From contig WPIO01000009.1 of NCBI GenBank assembly GCA_009760855.2, positions 8,301,501 to 8,365,500 on the forward strand: DNA of 64,000 bases, given 5' to 3'. Shown one piece after another: positions 12,000 to 22,370 of this stretch (its first letter is position 1; every line of letters starts with the position of its first letter). The position numbers and the translations under genes were made by a program. This DNA is from Cristatella mucedo. Taxonomy: Eukaryota > Bryozoa > Phylactolaemata > Cristatellidae. The notes beneath the pieces were generated by a model. It searched no databases and was not told the origin of the DNA. It was given only the letters and a program-made list of their open reading frames with translations.

Positions 12000-12337
12000 A
12001 TAGCGCACGCTTGCACTTCCTGAAGTTAAACGACGATAACACTAAAGTAATAGTCTTTGGAAAGCCTAATGTCACCCTGGCCGACTTTTGATCGGTTCAT
12101 CAAATCTCGCTCGCGTAGAGTTTGACCGTAATCTGGGCGTGCTTCTCCAAAACGACTTGTCATTTAATGAGCACATTGTTTCTACTGTCAACTCGATCTA
12201 CTTTCAGCTGTAAAGTAAAGCCAAAATTAAGGCCTGCTTAGGCGAGAGAACGATAGCCGAACTAGTTCATGCGTTTGTGACGTCACGTCAAGATTATTGC
12301 CTTTTCTTTTATTCCAAGCTCCATGCCTGTGCCGCTC
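12000..12337 (+). mobile_element. LINE RT fragment, LINE-A-related
   Basis: One frame reads FLKLNDDNTKVIVFGKPNV, the segment just after the RT catalytic box in LINE-A (NFLKLNDDKTNLLVMGKP). Further pieces match 'HAFVTSRQDYC' and end at 'HACAAL', where a SINE interrupts. Frameshifts are frequent. It continues after the SINE at 12484. Confidence 0.75.
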
Positions 12338-12482
12338 TGGTACCAGGCTCCAGGGCACCAGGTGCTCGCCTTCGCCTGCCAAGGTCGTCGGTTCTAGTCC
12401 TGCGGCGCATATGAAGCGCCTGGATAGCTATTAAGTTCTCTTAGGGCGCTATGTAAATGGATTGTATTTTATTTATTTTTTT
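12338..12482 (+). repeat. SINE-B copy inserted in a LINE
   Basis: It has a tRNA-like head (CACCAGGTGCTCGCC), a B box (GTCGGTTCTAGTCC), the body GCGCATATGAAGCGCCTGGAT and a tail of TTAAGTTCTCTTAGGGCGCTATGTAAATG, then TTTTATTTATTTTT. The LINE reading resumes after it. Confidence 0.8.
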
Positions 12483-12483
12483 C

Positions 12484-12900
12484 TCTTAATCATCCGTAAC
12501 TGATGCAAATGACTGGGCAACTCGAGTGGTCATTCGTCCTACCGCAGAGGTGTCACACCGCGGCACTCCTGTTTGAATTTCAGTAGCTCCCTGTCAACCT
12601 TCGGTTTGACTGCAAGATCCTCTGTCTGGCCTGCAGGTCGCTTCATTCGCTTGCACCAACCTACTCATTCGAACTTGTTCCTTGCTCCTTGAGTGTACCC
12701 TCCCCCTTCCGCTCATCGGCTTCGCCTTTACTCGCACCAAATTGAAGTCTGTCGGCGATCGTGTTTTGGGTTTTGGGTGCACGAGCCCTTTGCGAAGTGC
12801 ACCGCGTCGTATATTTCCACAGACGAACTAGTGGCGAGACCTAGCCGTTACGACTCGCGTTTTTCACGTGTACTCGTAAGGTCCAGTTCAAATTCAAAGG
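12484..12900 (+). mobile_element. LINE C-terminal fragment after the SINE
   Basis: One frame gives LPVNLRFDCKILCLACRSLH followed by SLAPTYSFELV, the conserved LHWLPVxxRIxFKxL...LHSLAPxYL region of CR1/L2 proteins. Later 'SVGDRVFWVLGARAL' matches the GDRxFSxxxPxLWN end in a shifted frame. It is a continuation of 12000-12337. Confidence 0.7.
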
Positions 12901-12959
12901 GGCCGAGTCTGCCGGGCCGGCTACTCGGCTAGACTTGAATGCAAGCCTCTTAATCGGCG

Positions 12960-14300
12960 TCTGCAGTTGTTGGGCAGCCTCTTAAATTCCGCTAACTAAA
13001 TGTCCACTCGCTGAAAACCAAGGGGTTATTAATCCGCGATCAGGCTGTCAAGAAGAAGCTGGATGCATTTCTGCTTACCGAAACTTGAATGACGCCTCGC
13101 TCCAGTATCTATGTACTTGAGACCATCCCATCCGGGTTTTCATTCTTTCAGTCCATGCGTTCTGACAAGGTTGGTGGCGGGATTGCAATTGTTGTTCGTG
13201 AATCGTTTGGCTATACAATATGCAGTTTTTGCATGGGCCATCGCTTGAATCAGTTGCAATCAGGTCCTCATCAAAGACAGTGCCTTTGACTGTTGCGATA
13301 AACCACCCTCCAGCTGGCTGTCTTAACTTTTTTATAGAGGAGTTTTTGGAGTTCCTCGCTAAAATATTCGCGTGTGACAGGCCGTTACTGATTGCTGGAG
13401 AGGTCTATTCATATTCACGTCTATTCATATTCTTATTCACATTATATTCACGTTGACAACCATATAAACAGCCAGGTCCGCTCATTTATTGACTGTCTGG
13501 AGAATTTTGGTTTGGTCCAACAAGTTAATCATACCACCTACGTCGGTGGCCATATCCTAGATCTCGTGATCACTGAGGATATCTGTCCCACTGACTTTGC
13601 GGCATACCCGCTATACCTCTCGGATTATGGTTTGGTTTCGTTTCCTGTTCCTGCTCCTGCTCCTTTTAGCGTATAGGGTAATGTCAAACTTATCCAGTGG
13701 CATTACTTACAAAACATTGACATGGACAAATTTTGTTAATCTGTTTGTGCTGCAGGTCTTCTTGATCTGCACCTTGACTTTACTAGCAGCCTCGATACCC
13801 TCACTGATGCAGTGAAAATGACACTCAGAAGTGCTCTTGACAAGCATGCTCCCGTTCATTCAATGCGTGTACAGAGTCGTGGAGATTCCTTTTAATTTAA
13901 AAAAAAAACTTCAAAAGATGCGCCATGTTAAGCGCAGGCTTGAACGTCGTTTTAAGAAATCGGGGTCTGATGCAGATCAATGTCAATTTCAAAGACTTCC
14001 TCCGAGTTTTCACCCGGAAGCTTAAAAAGGCCAGGGCTTCTTTTTTCACTCGAAAACTCAAGTCCTGCCAGTCTGACTAAAAACAGATTTATAAGACGGT
14101 AAACAATTTACTGGCCAATGCTGAGATGTCTGGCTCTCCAGATATTAAAGGCTCAGCCGAAACGTTTTCAGCTTTTTTTTACTAAGAAAATTGTGCAAAT
14201 TTGTGCCTTCACAAAGTGATTAGTTTAGTCCCCTCATTAGTTTAAACCGAGCCGAGGAGATCAGTGCAGCCATAGCGGCTACCCCTGGGAGCTGCACCTG
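12960..14300 (+). mobile_element. LINE endonuclease-domain remnant
   Basis: This is an APE-type endonuclease remnant in several frames. 'NVHSLKTKGLLIRDQ' followed by 'KLDAFLLTET' (13000-13087) is the N-terminal N...ExLE/T block. SDKVGGGIAIVVRES (13160-13205) is the central GGGxAI block. 'FIDCLENFGLVQQVNHTTY' then GGHILDLVIT and LSDYGLVSF (13480-13640) match the catalytic C-terminal 'GHTLDLVIT...SDH.LV' region. A basic coiled linker follows (KMRHVKRRLERRFKKSG, 13915-13965). Stops and a local microsatellite expansion inactivate it. It sits downstream of a LINE C-terminus on the same strand and so comes from a different insertion. Confidence 0.8.
13402..13455 (+). repeat. TATTCA-type repeat expansion inside the endonuclease
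   Basis: Iterated TATTCATATTC/ACGTCTATTC units lie where the endonuclease GDFNIHVDN motif would be. One end still reads ATTCACGTTGACAACC (IHVDN), so replication slippage has expanded the codons of this motif. Confidence 0.75.
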
Positions 14301-14317
14301 TGAAGACTGGCGGATCA

Positions 14318-14362
14318 CCTATCCCCTTCATATACTCTTTGTGGCCTTGTGGAGTGGCAGAC
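14318..14362 (+). mobile_element. LINE-B tail scrap
   Basis: TACTCTTTGTGGCCTTGTGGAGTGGCAGACGGA matches the terminal LINE-B sequence, with nothing upstream. Confidence 0.5.
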
Positions 14363-14512
14363 GGACATGCATTCCCTCCCGTCCCCATTGGCTTCGCCAC
14401 TGGCCCCAATAGTCTTCTTACGTGCCTTTACGTGCTTATCGAAACGTGACAATTTGCTTTTCCGTACCTCTTGGCTATTGCTTCTCTTGCAGCGAGTTGT
14501 CAAGCGCCAGGA

Positions 14513-14610
14513 TAATAATAATATAACACATTTGATAGAGCGCTCTCAGAGAGCTCAATCTCTTTCTAGGCACCTTAAATTTTCTGCAAAAGAAACACTG
14601 ATGAAGATTC
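14513..14610 (-). mobile_element. LINE-A 3' tail fragment
   Basis: The reverse complement has the AGGTGCCTAGAAAGAGATTGAGCTCTCTGAGAGCGCTCTATC hairpin followed by an ATTATT repeat. Confidence 0.75.
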
Positions 14611-14919
14611 TGTTCGCTTAAAGCGCTATCCAAAAAGACTTTTATCAGTATCATTAGCGGGTACTCCAGCCCCGCCCACTGAGGTAATCTTCCATGAAAT
14701 ATTTCTTCAAATACAAGATAACTCACAAGTCTGCTTACCTCTAGTAGCTCTCAAATCGTCTCTACTAAGCTGTCTCCATTCAACCTCTCGTTGTAATCGC
14801 TGGCCATGTCGCTAGCTATACTAGGACAACACCGCCGTACTGGCCAGCGCGGCGCACAAACTTGCCTGCTGGTAGTCTCACCATTTCCTTAAAGCTCAAG
14901 GTAAGCAGTAAATAATATT
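14611..14919. other. unassigned spacer
   Basis: About 310 bp without a recognised gene or repeat. Confidence 0.4.
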
Positions 14920-14985
14920 AATAACAATAACACATTTTAATTAGCGCCCTCAGAGAACTGAGGCCTTTTATAAAAAGTGGGCTCG
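14920..14985 (-). mobile_element. LINE-A terminal tail scrap
   Basis: It contains AATAATATTAATAAC and GCGCCCTCAGAGAACTGAGGCC in plus orientation, which is the end of LINE-A only. Confidence 0.6.
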
Positions 14986-15139
14986 GAGCAATCATCGATC
15001 GGCTGTAGAGACGCGGCAGAATTATGGGAGCGCACTTGAAACAGCCACGCAAAGCGGTGCTAAACTTGGCGGCTCGTCTGGTCTGTCGGTCATTGGCGTC
15101 ATTGACACCATTGGCTGCCTCGCCATCCCGCTTCTGTCT

Positions 15140-15510
15140 GCGCGCCACCTATCGAGGATCGAATTGATTTTAAGACCCTCGGCCGGGCTAGCAGGCTACT
15201 TCACTCGATAGCACCAGCCTCGACCCGATCCGATTTCCTTGCATCTCTAGTGCTAGCGCTCTCGCAGCCAGCCGCTCGTCCGTCCGTCCGTCCGGTCACG
15301 CTCCACGCTAAACGTCAGGCTGAATTGAAATCTTCTGGCGATCGAGCCTCCAGCACGAAAATGCACCAACAGTCTGGAGCTCGCTTCCGGCGGCGGTTGG
15401 TTTTCACTACACCTGCGATGACTTTGCACTCCTTTCAAGTGTCCGCTCAAGAGGAAGAGCTCTTCCGGTCAGCTTTCCCTCCATTCCGCCGAGCTTTCGG
15501 CTTACTTTGC
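15140..15510 (+). mobile_element. GC-shifted LINE C-terminal fragment
   Basis: Two frames together show the CR1/L2 C-terminus: 'RIDFKTLGRASRLLHSIAPA' near 15155-15215, then 'APTVWSSLPAAVGFHYTCDD' near 15365-15425. These match FKxLxxxxRALHSLAPxYL and APxLWNSLPxxVR. The DNA is far more GC-rich than other copies, and the reading shifts frame between the blocks. Confidence 0.55.
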
Positions 15511-16004
15511 GTGCCCATCTGAGCACGCACGATTCGTGGCGCGCACGCCACAGATCTCACCAACCGATGGCCGCGAGTGCGCCAGCGTTTGCTTTAGCAT
15601 GCGGGCATGCCCAAGCACGACATGCTTGTGCGCTTTCCCTTGCTCGTAAAAATTATGAAAGAAAAGGGCCTCGGTTATTGCGCTCCTCGTGAGGAGCGAG
15701 CGCGATAGCGAGTCGACCTCGCGCATGCGTCCATTCGCGCATTCGCGTATTCGCGTATTTCGCATATCGTGCTTACAGAGCGCGAGCGGAGATGGAGCCG
15801 CTCGTAGGCCGCTTTACAAGCGACCTAGTATTACTGTTTGTTTCCGACACATGGGGCCACATTGAAATTTTTCTATCGGCGTATTCTTATGCGGCTTATA
15901 CCTATACAGCCATTTGCAACGCGGTGCAAGCTCGGCACGGCGTAGCTTTATAGCAGGCTCGTACGCGCGGTTGCACGCTTGAAAGCACGCGGAAGGGAGA
16001 CAAG
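15511..16004. other. unassigned GC-rich region
   Basis: About 490 bp of roughly 55% GC, with purine-pyrimidine runs such as GCGCATTCGCGTATTCGCGTATTTCGC near 15735-15762. I see no gene. Confidence 0.4.
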
Positions 16005-16092
16005 AGGATATATAAAGTGCCTAGAAAGATACTTAGTTCTCTTATTGCACTGTACATATATTATTATCATTGTTACTATTATCATTCTCACT
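16005..16092 (+). mobile_element. LINE-A tail, diverged
   Basis: It reads AAAGTGCCTAGAAAGATACTTAGTTCTCTTATTGCACTGTACATATATTATTATCAT. The hairpin is decayed but the order and the ATT end are kept. Confidence 0.6.
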
Positions 16093-16145
16093 CTTTCCGA
16101 GCTGTGCAAGCCCGGCTATTGCCTCAGCCGTATCGTTTGCCCCAG

Positions 16146-16320
16146 TTGTTGGTCTTAGCCCAGGGATAGCGCGCGCTCGCTCGCTCTTGGCGACCGGGTC
16201 GCGCGGGTTCTAGCATGGCGGCGGGCGATCCGTAACGGTTCACTATAAGTAGTGGTGATAGCCTTTAAGGCTCTTCTGTCGCTCTACAGATGAGCGCGTT
16301 GAACAAGCTAAACTTTTCTT
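16146..16320 (+). repeat. SINE-A copy, GC-shifted
   Basis: It has a decayed tRNA head, the region GGCGGGCGATCCGTAACGG, then AGTGGTGATAGCCTTTAAGGCTCTTCTGTCGCT and GTTGAACAAGCTAAACTTTT, which is the SINE-A body and tail. Confidence 0.65.
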
Positions 16321-17125
16321 TAAAACAAGCGTCAAGCGGAGGAGAAGCGCCCGGCTGCGTGCGTATTCAAATTTCGGCGTAGTTTGCGACCGTTTTAGGT
16401 ATCAATTAAGATGGAAAAGATGGAATGCGTGCATAAGGTTTGGACAAGCTGTCTCAAGCCAGCTGAAGAGCTGACCACCTGAAAGTCCCGGGCTTCCGGA
16501 GAAGCATTAAAGTCCGGCTCTTCGCTGTGACTGCTGTCAGAGATGAAGGTGGGGCAACTACAACGACAACCGCGAAAAAGGAGCATGAATATTGCCGTTA
16601 GTAGCGCACGCTAGCTGGCATCGTTAGCTGTTTCGTCTATTATCCCAGCCGCCGAGGACGGCATTAAAAAGGGTCGACGTCGGTGCTCTACGTCCGACAT
16701 ATTTACGACTGCCGAGATATATTGTTCGTAGCTTCCGATTTATAATGACTGGTGACCAGTAATGTCACAAGCTTCGGCGGCTAGGAGACGCAAAAACCGA
16801 TGTCGTGCAACAGGTAGGCAGTTTCGCTCGCGACCTCGAGTAAGGCCACTGAGTTACGCTCTGTGAGCGTTTTTTGGCCAGGCAGCCCAGCGGCGCTCTA
16901 GGCGTCGTACGGGAGTTTCTGTGCGCCACGCGGCGCCATGTGCTGGACGCTTGTAGCCCTCCGTGGCCGTGCGCGAGAGAACGCTGGTGACTCGGACCGC
17001 GGCGGCGGTAGCCGCAGCCGCCGCCTCGGGGCAGCCGTTTTCCTAAGCAGCCTCCCGCGGCCAAGCTAGTCAGGGGGTGCGGCGGACCGTCACTCGGATA
17101 CGCTGACGACTCGGCAGCAATTGCG
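16321..17125. other. unassigned, moderately GC-rich
   Basis: I see no recognised gene or repeat. ORFs on both strands are short and lack motifs. Confidence 0.4.
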
Positions 17126-17212
17126 ATTGCACACTAGGTAAGGTGGTTGTCTTTCATGACCTCGGTCTCGAGCTCGTGTATTGGAATCCTGCGGTGGGCG
17201 ATTCTTTGTTGT
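17126..17212 (+). repeat. SINE-A head, truncated
   Basis: It has GCACACTAGGTAAGGTGGTTGTCTTTCATGACCTCGGTC and TGCGGTGGGCGATTC. It is cut off at position 17212, where a SINE-B starts. Confidence 0.75.
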
Positions 17213-17216
17213 CGAG

Positions 17217-17352
17217 TTGGTTTGGTCCAGCGGTTAAGGTGCTCTCGCCCCGACCAAGGTCTGGCTGAGGTCGTGGGCTCGAGCCCCGAGGCATATGTGA
17301 AGCGCCTGAATAAGAGATTAAGTTCTTTTGAACGCTGTAAAAAGGAATTATA
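17217..17352 (+). repeat. SINE-B copy
   Basis: It has an A box (TGGTCCAGCGGTTAAGG), a B box (GTGGGCTCGAGCCCC), then GGCATATGTGAAGCGCCTGAAT, AGAGATTAAGTTCTTTTGAACGCTGTAAA and an AT tail. This is one of the clearest copies. Confidence 0.85.
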
Positions 17353-17589
17353 TATTTTTTATATATCAGGCTGCTTCAGCCGTAGGCCACTTCGCACCGC
17401 TGGTGTATTGCTACTAGTTTTTCCCCAAGGCTATGGGTCAGGTCCACGTCTCCTTCCTCTGCCACACACCGTTTGGCAAGGATCTCGCACGCCTTCTCAG
17501 GGGGGGGGGCATTGCACTCTTCTGCCCACGTCGCTTCTCTCATTGCCACTGTTTTCTCCGGAACCATCGGCGCCGACTCACTGGCCGCA

Positions 17590-17865
17590 GGCGCGCTCTC
17601 TCGACGGCGGTGCCTCCCCGGCCGACGCCACTTCTCTAGCTGACGCTTCTCTGGCGAACGCCCTCGTCTCTCTGGTGGACGGCGTGGCCTCTCTGTCGGA
17701 CTCTGCTGCCTTTCTGCTCGTCGTTGCCGCCTTTCTGCTGGACACTTCCGCCTTTCTGCCGGACGTTGCCGCCTCTCAGCCGTACTCGTCAGAACACCGC
17801 CACCTAGCAGAATACTGTCGCCTCGCCGAACGTTTGCGTCTCGTAGCATCCATTGGCGCCTGGCA
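17590..17865. repeat. degenerate minisatellite, 15-30 bp units
   Basis: Units of the form 'gctgcctttctgct.g.cgttgcc' recur with variation, as in GCCTTTCTGCTCGTCGTTGCC, GCCTTTCTGCTGGACACTTCC and GCCTTTCTGCCGGACGTTGCC. The minus-strand translation is an Arg/Glu/Pro-Ala repeat (ERRQRPAERRKCPAERR). The repeat keeps both strands open, so I do not call it a gene. Confidence 0.6.
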
Positions 17866-18329
17866 AGCCGTCACAGCTTGGATCGCCGTCACCGCGAGCC
17901 ACACAGTTGCAGCCTGGCCAACCTCTGACGCCCGGCACACCATGGTCCATTGCTGCTGCCGCTTCTGGTCGCTCCTATTGGCCTCCTCGTTCCGGCCAGC
18001 GTTCACCATAGCCACGCTTTACCGGCCGGGCTAGCCAGGGCTACTATCAAAGCCTCGCGCCGCATTAGATTGCCGTCCTTGATTGTCTTAGGCAAGTACA
18101 AGTGTACATCGAAGGCGCTCCCATCCGGGAAGAGAGGCAGATAATCGTGCCAGACTGGTGGATTGACACCGCACAGCTCGAGCCGCCGCTCCAAGTCCAG
18201 CAGCTAACTTTTCAAGTCATCACCGACTCAAAAATGCTCAAGCAGCATTGCTGTTGGCCACCACCGCTGCCGAAATCACCGAAATAGCTTGTAAGCAGAC
18301 GCTCTGCTAAAAAAAATTGATAAATAGTC
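17866..18329. other. unassigned spacer after the minisatellite
   Basis: The GC-rich part near 17870-18010 may be further decayed repeat units (GCCGTCACAGCTTGGATCGCCGTCACC). No gene is seen. Confidence 0.4.
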
Positions 18330-19515
18330 AGATAATCGGGCGGTACGATGCTTAGCAGAGTGGGGAATAGTTCTGATAGGTATGCTGGAGCCAGATAGTG
18401 AACGGACCTAAAAGTGGGTGAGAAAACCTAGAAGTCTAGAGAGTGCGAGAGGTTAGAAGCCTTTGCTGGTCGGTGAGAAGTAATATGGCAATCGTGACGT
18501 TCACTGCTCATATATTTTGTGGAAGAGTTTTGCACCGACATTAAGCGTCTTTTCAGTATAAGTCGGATGACATGCGATTACTAAGTTATAAAAGTTCAGA
18601 TGGGATGTTATAAATGCATAGACCAATTTGGATGGGGTTTCCCTGTTTAAGCACATCTTAATTTCTGCAATGTTCCATGGCTTAACGTTGGCAGACATTG
18701 CTGAGGTGCTGACGCGGTCGTGTATGGAAAGGTCACTCTTGAATAGGGGACCCCGATTACATGCTGTAGGAGATGAGATGGCCGAGCCCATTTTAATGGT
18801 TAGGTTTCCCAATTTCCGAGTGACACTTGGTTTTTTATAGTTAGCTAGATACGTACAGCGGGGGAGTTGAGAAAGTTTGAAGTCGTGGAAGGTAAGAGAG
18901 ATCAAAGCACAGATAGAGCAATGTGTGTGAGCGGTGTGTCAGCGGTATAAAAACGAAAGCCCAGACTTTGCTGGATGATAAGATTGGCAATAGAACGATC
19001 AAAAAAATGAAAAGGAGTGGACAACCACAGATCCCTTGTGTACCTCCTACTTATTAGGCTTCTTTGACGACTGTTGCCCATCGACGTCATGGACGTCTCC
19101 CGCTGAGATATGACCTAAACGATTGCAGTGCATTGCCAGTGATGCCCAGGCCTGATGAGACACGCTCACGAAAGATTTTATGGTCAAAAGTATCATACGC
19201 TGCCGAAAGATAGGGCAAAAGAAGGAGGGACCCTTGACCTAGGTCAGCATTCGTGAAAAGGTCGTAATACAGCCGAAGCAATGCTGGCTCAGTGGGGCGA
19301 TTAGCTCTTAGAGCTTGGACTGGAACTTGCTTGCAAGGTTTGAAGTTTCAGTGTACGACTTGAGTAGGTCTGTCACTGCTCGTTCCAGTGTCTTTGATAG
19401 GAGAAGAATTATGGAGACTGACGGAAGTTACGTAAATTCTTCCGGTGCATTGTTTCCTTCTTAATGGGTGGCCTAACGACAGCCTTTTTTGAAAGATGCT
19501 AGGACAAGGCCTGAG
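18330..19515 (-). mobile_element. LINE-A copy, strongly degraded
   Basis: On the minus strand one finds a LPYLSAAYDTFDH motif-A remnant (near 19200), a 'GLGITGNALQSFRSYLSGRR' segment (19150-19090) and later a KMGSAISS-like segment. Frames are 60-130 residues long and separated by stops and shifts. The terminal hairpin is missing. Confidence 0.8.
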
Positions 19516-19620
19516 GCTATAAGAGCATTTTTGCAATATTAATTATGCATGGCAGCAGCAAACGCATTATTGAAGGAGCACCGTGATATTAGGTTTAGAG
19601 ATTTAGTAGTCTTTTTAACC

Positions 19621-19716
<96 letters not shown>
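19621..19716. repeat. (CT)n microsatellite
   Basis: An almost perfect CT run of 95 bp. It lies about 100 bp beyond the 5' end of the LINE-A copy. Confidence 0.97.
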
Positions 19717-19719
<3 letters not shown>

Positions 19720-20107
19720 AATGTTGGCTGTATCGCCATGTTGCTACATGCCTTCAGCGGTAAAATGTCGTCGTAGGGGCGCTCTGGCCTATCGCTCTCC
19801 GCCAGTTATCGACAAGGCTCATTAGCCTGATTTCGGCGCCTCTAGGCTTTTGTCCTCTAAGAGGCGCCGTGGCTGTTTGCTGGACATTTATATTTCTGGA
19901 ACGTCCATCCGCAAGCGTCGGCTGCCTAGCGCTGCACAGATGCCACCTCGGGCCGGCGAGACACTTCGCGTGTCACGCGAAACAGTCACATATGCCCTCG
20001 CTGCCGACTAGACTCTCAACTAAACATTTATAGTAAACCTACGCATGATTTAGCGCCCCGCGATGCGCGGCTGAGCAGTATAAAGTGTTATTGAATATGT
20101 GAGAGGC
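19717..20107. other. unassigned spacer
   Basis: About 390 bp without gene or recognised repeat. TTCGCGTGTCACGCGAA near 19966 is a small inverted repeat. Confidence 0.4.
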
Positions 20108-20287
20108 ACTCGGGCAACCAGGGCTCCGATCTCGCAACCAATTCATCCAAGCGCTTGTAAAAAGAATCCAGCGTCCATTATGGCGACAAATATGCGAAAA
20201 GCACTCGATCAGGGCACCGATCACAACCGAACCATCTAAAAGCGGACAAAGAAGACTCGCGGGTCCATTATTGCAGCCCGCTTTCAG
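20108..20287. repeat. two-unit diverged tandem duplication
   Basis: The segment GCACTCGGGCAACCAGGGCTCCGATC...AGCGTCCATTATGGCGAC (20108-20202) is followed by a diverged second unit GCACTCGATCAGGGCACCGATC...GGGTCCATTATTGCAGC (20203-20287). The unit is about 90 bp. No further copies are seen. Confidence 0.5.
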
Positions 20288-20627
20288 CCAAAGCCAAAGC
20301 GAGAGGTCCATAAAGCTGTCAGACGATCGGTTTGATTAGGGGCATGCATCAACACCTCAAAGGCCTTCGGTCGGCGCTAGCAAGTACACCAAACCCAGAA
20401 TCAAACAAAGCAAGTTCCAACCGTAAAAATCACGGATCGTCATATCAAAATCGCCGTGTCGTTGGCTATTAACTTATCCAGGTTCGAACAAAGCGTTTCG
20501 AAAGCTTACTGCAAGCTTGCCGTGGCAAGCTTGGGCTGGAACCAAGCTGACTTGCTTAAATAATCCGGTACACTAAAGTACTCCGACAGAGGCATTAAGA
20601 ACGGCAGCAAATAAAAAAATATATAAT
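20288..20627. other. unassigned spacer
   Basis: No gene or recognised repeat is seen in these 340 bp. Confidence 0.4.
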
Positions 20628-20750
20628 TCATTTGTATAGCGCCCCAAGAGAACTTAATCTCTATTCAGGCGCGTCACATATGCCTCAGGGCTCGAGCCCA
20701 CGACCTCAGCCAAACCTTAGTAGGGGCGAGCACCTTAACCGCTGGACCAA
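20628..20750 (-). repeat. SINE-B copy, near consensus
   Basis: The reverse complement reads TGGTCCAGCGGTTAAGG (A box), GTGGGCTCGAGCCCTG (B box), GGCATATGTGACGCGCCTGAA, TAGAGATTAAGTTCTCTTGGGG and CGCTATACAAATGAAT, with all parts in order. Confidence 0.88.
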
Positions 20751-20888
20751 AAACATTGACGAATCAACATATCAGCTTAAAAAATAAGTGATGAAACATT
20801 TAGTGAACGCTGTCTCAAGATATTAAGGCCAAATTCCGAAAGAAATGAGTCTATAAAAATACACGGACACATGTAGCGGGATATCGAA

Positions 20889-21166
<278 letters not shown>

Positions 21167-21189
21167 TAATCCTTCCTTCGGTGGGAGAC

Positions 21190-21335
21190 TGCTTATCCTC
21201 GACATCGCTGATACTGCTTGGGCCAGCACCTTGCTTTCAGGTTTCTCTTGGGACCCGCCTCCTGACTTATTTAAAAGAAAGTTAAAGACTTATTTGCTAG
21301 CCTTTTATTGCAGGGCTTTAGAGAGCTGCAGTTAA
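21190..21335 (+). mobile_element. LINE C-terminal scrap
   Basis: One frame reads TLLSGFSWDPPPDLFKRKLK then TYLLAFYCRAL, which is the FKxxLKTYLF end of a CR1/L2-type protein. Nothing upstream remains beyond the CT array. Confidence 0.6.
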
Positions 21336-21874
21336 CCAAATTAGTTTTTGTTTTCCTTATATTATAGTGCAACAAATGGGGTTGCCTTAAAAAAAGACAT
21401 CTGATCCCAATCGGAGTGCTGTGGGAGTTGAGTCACGGCACTCTCTGAGCCGGAATTTCCGTCACCCTCGCTGCAAATTGCTTTCGGCTGCTACCAACCA
21501 CGTCCACCTGTACAGCTGAATTCAACTTTAAGTTATCTTCCACCTTGCTATTCTACCTGACTAGGTTGTGCCTCCAGGCGCTCTGTGGTGCTGATAGACA
21601 CTCCCTCCGAATACTCGAGACGAATAGGATCATGGTTAATAGGATATTTAATAGGGTAAGCTACAAAGCAACCGGTCACATTTAAAAAGCGAAACGGCTT
21701 ACCTGACGATAAAAACTTGCCAATTGCTCCATAATATCAAACACGAACCACTTGCAAGTTAAGGCTTACCAAGGTCTTCGTAGTACCGTACCGTCTGCTT
21801 CGTCTCGTACTGAATGTCTTCAGACTTTAATCAACTATTGAATGCTGAGAACCAGTTTGTAGCCTTAAACTACG
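21336..21874. other. unassigned spacer
   Basis: Nothing recognised. It is likely in part the 3' UTR of the preceding LINE scrap. Confidence 0.35.
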
Positions 21875-22060
21875 CCTTACCCCTACCAAAAGTCTTAGCC
21901 TAGGGGTAAGGTGCTAGAACTGAATAGCCCAGGTCACGGGTTCGAGTCCTGCAGGAGGCAACCCGACATTGCCATCTGCAAAGGGAGTGGTGACCGTTAA
22001 GGCTCTTTGCCGCTATGTAAACGATGGGGTTAAATCGGCGAAGCTTGATTGCAAACTGGG
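21875..22060 (+). repeat. tRNA-derived SINE, SINE-A-like variant
   Basis: It has a head with AGTCTTAGCCTAGGGGTAAGGTGC, a good B box (ACGGGTTCGAGTCCTG) and a body of GTGGTGACCGTTAAGGCTCTTTGCCGCTATGTAAACGATGGGGTTAAATCGGC. It is related to SINE-A but diverged. Confidence 0.65.
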
Positions 22061-22370
22061 TAAACAATTTAAAGGCCGTTGAAAAAGACAGGGCAACAGA
22101 CGAAGTAAATAAATACACAAAAATCTGTCCTAACTTCTTACACTAGATTCATGTCCGAGCTACCGTCACTAGTTCAGGTAGCGGTGCAATGCTTGCCACG
22201 TGTACAGCCCTGACTTTCACTTTACGCTAAACGGTAGCGACATAGCACTCGAAATTCCACGAGCGGCGATATCATCACCACTGAACCCACAATATCGTAA
22301 ATAATGACTTGTTTATTTCAGCCAGCAGGGATGGCACCTTTGGGCAGAATCGTTTCAGCTTACAGCAGCC
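22061..22370. other. unassigned spacer
   Basis: No gene or repeat is recognised. Confidence 0.4.

Noticed and set aside
17147-18034. 295-residue plus ORF
   Set aside because: It runs through SINE-A, SINE-B and a minisatellite, so it is not a gene.
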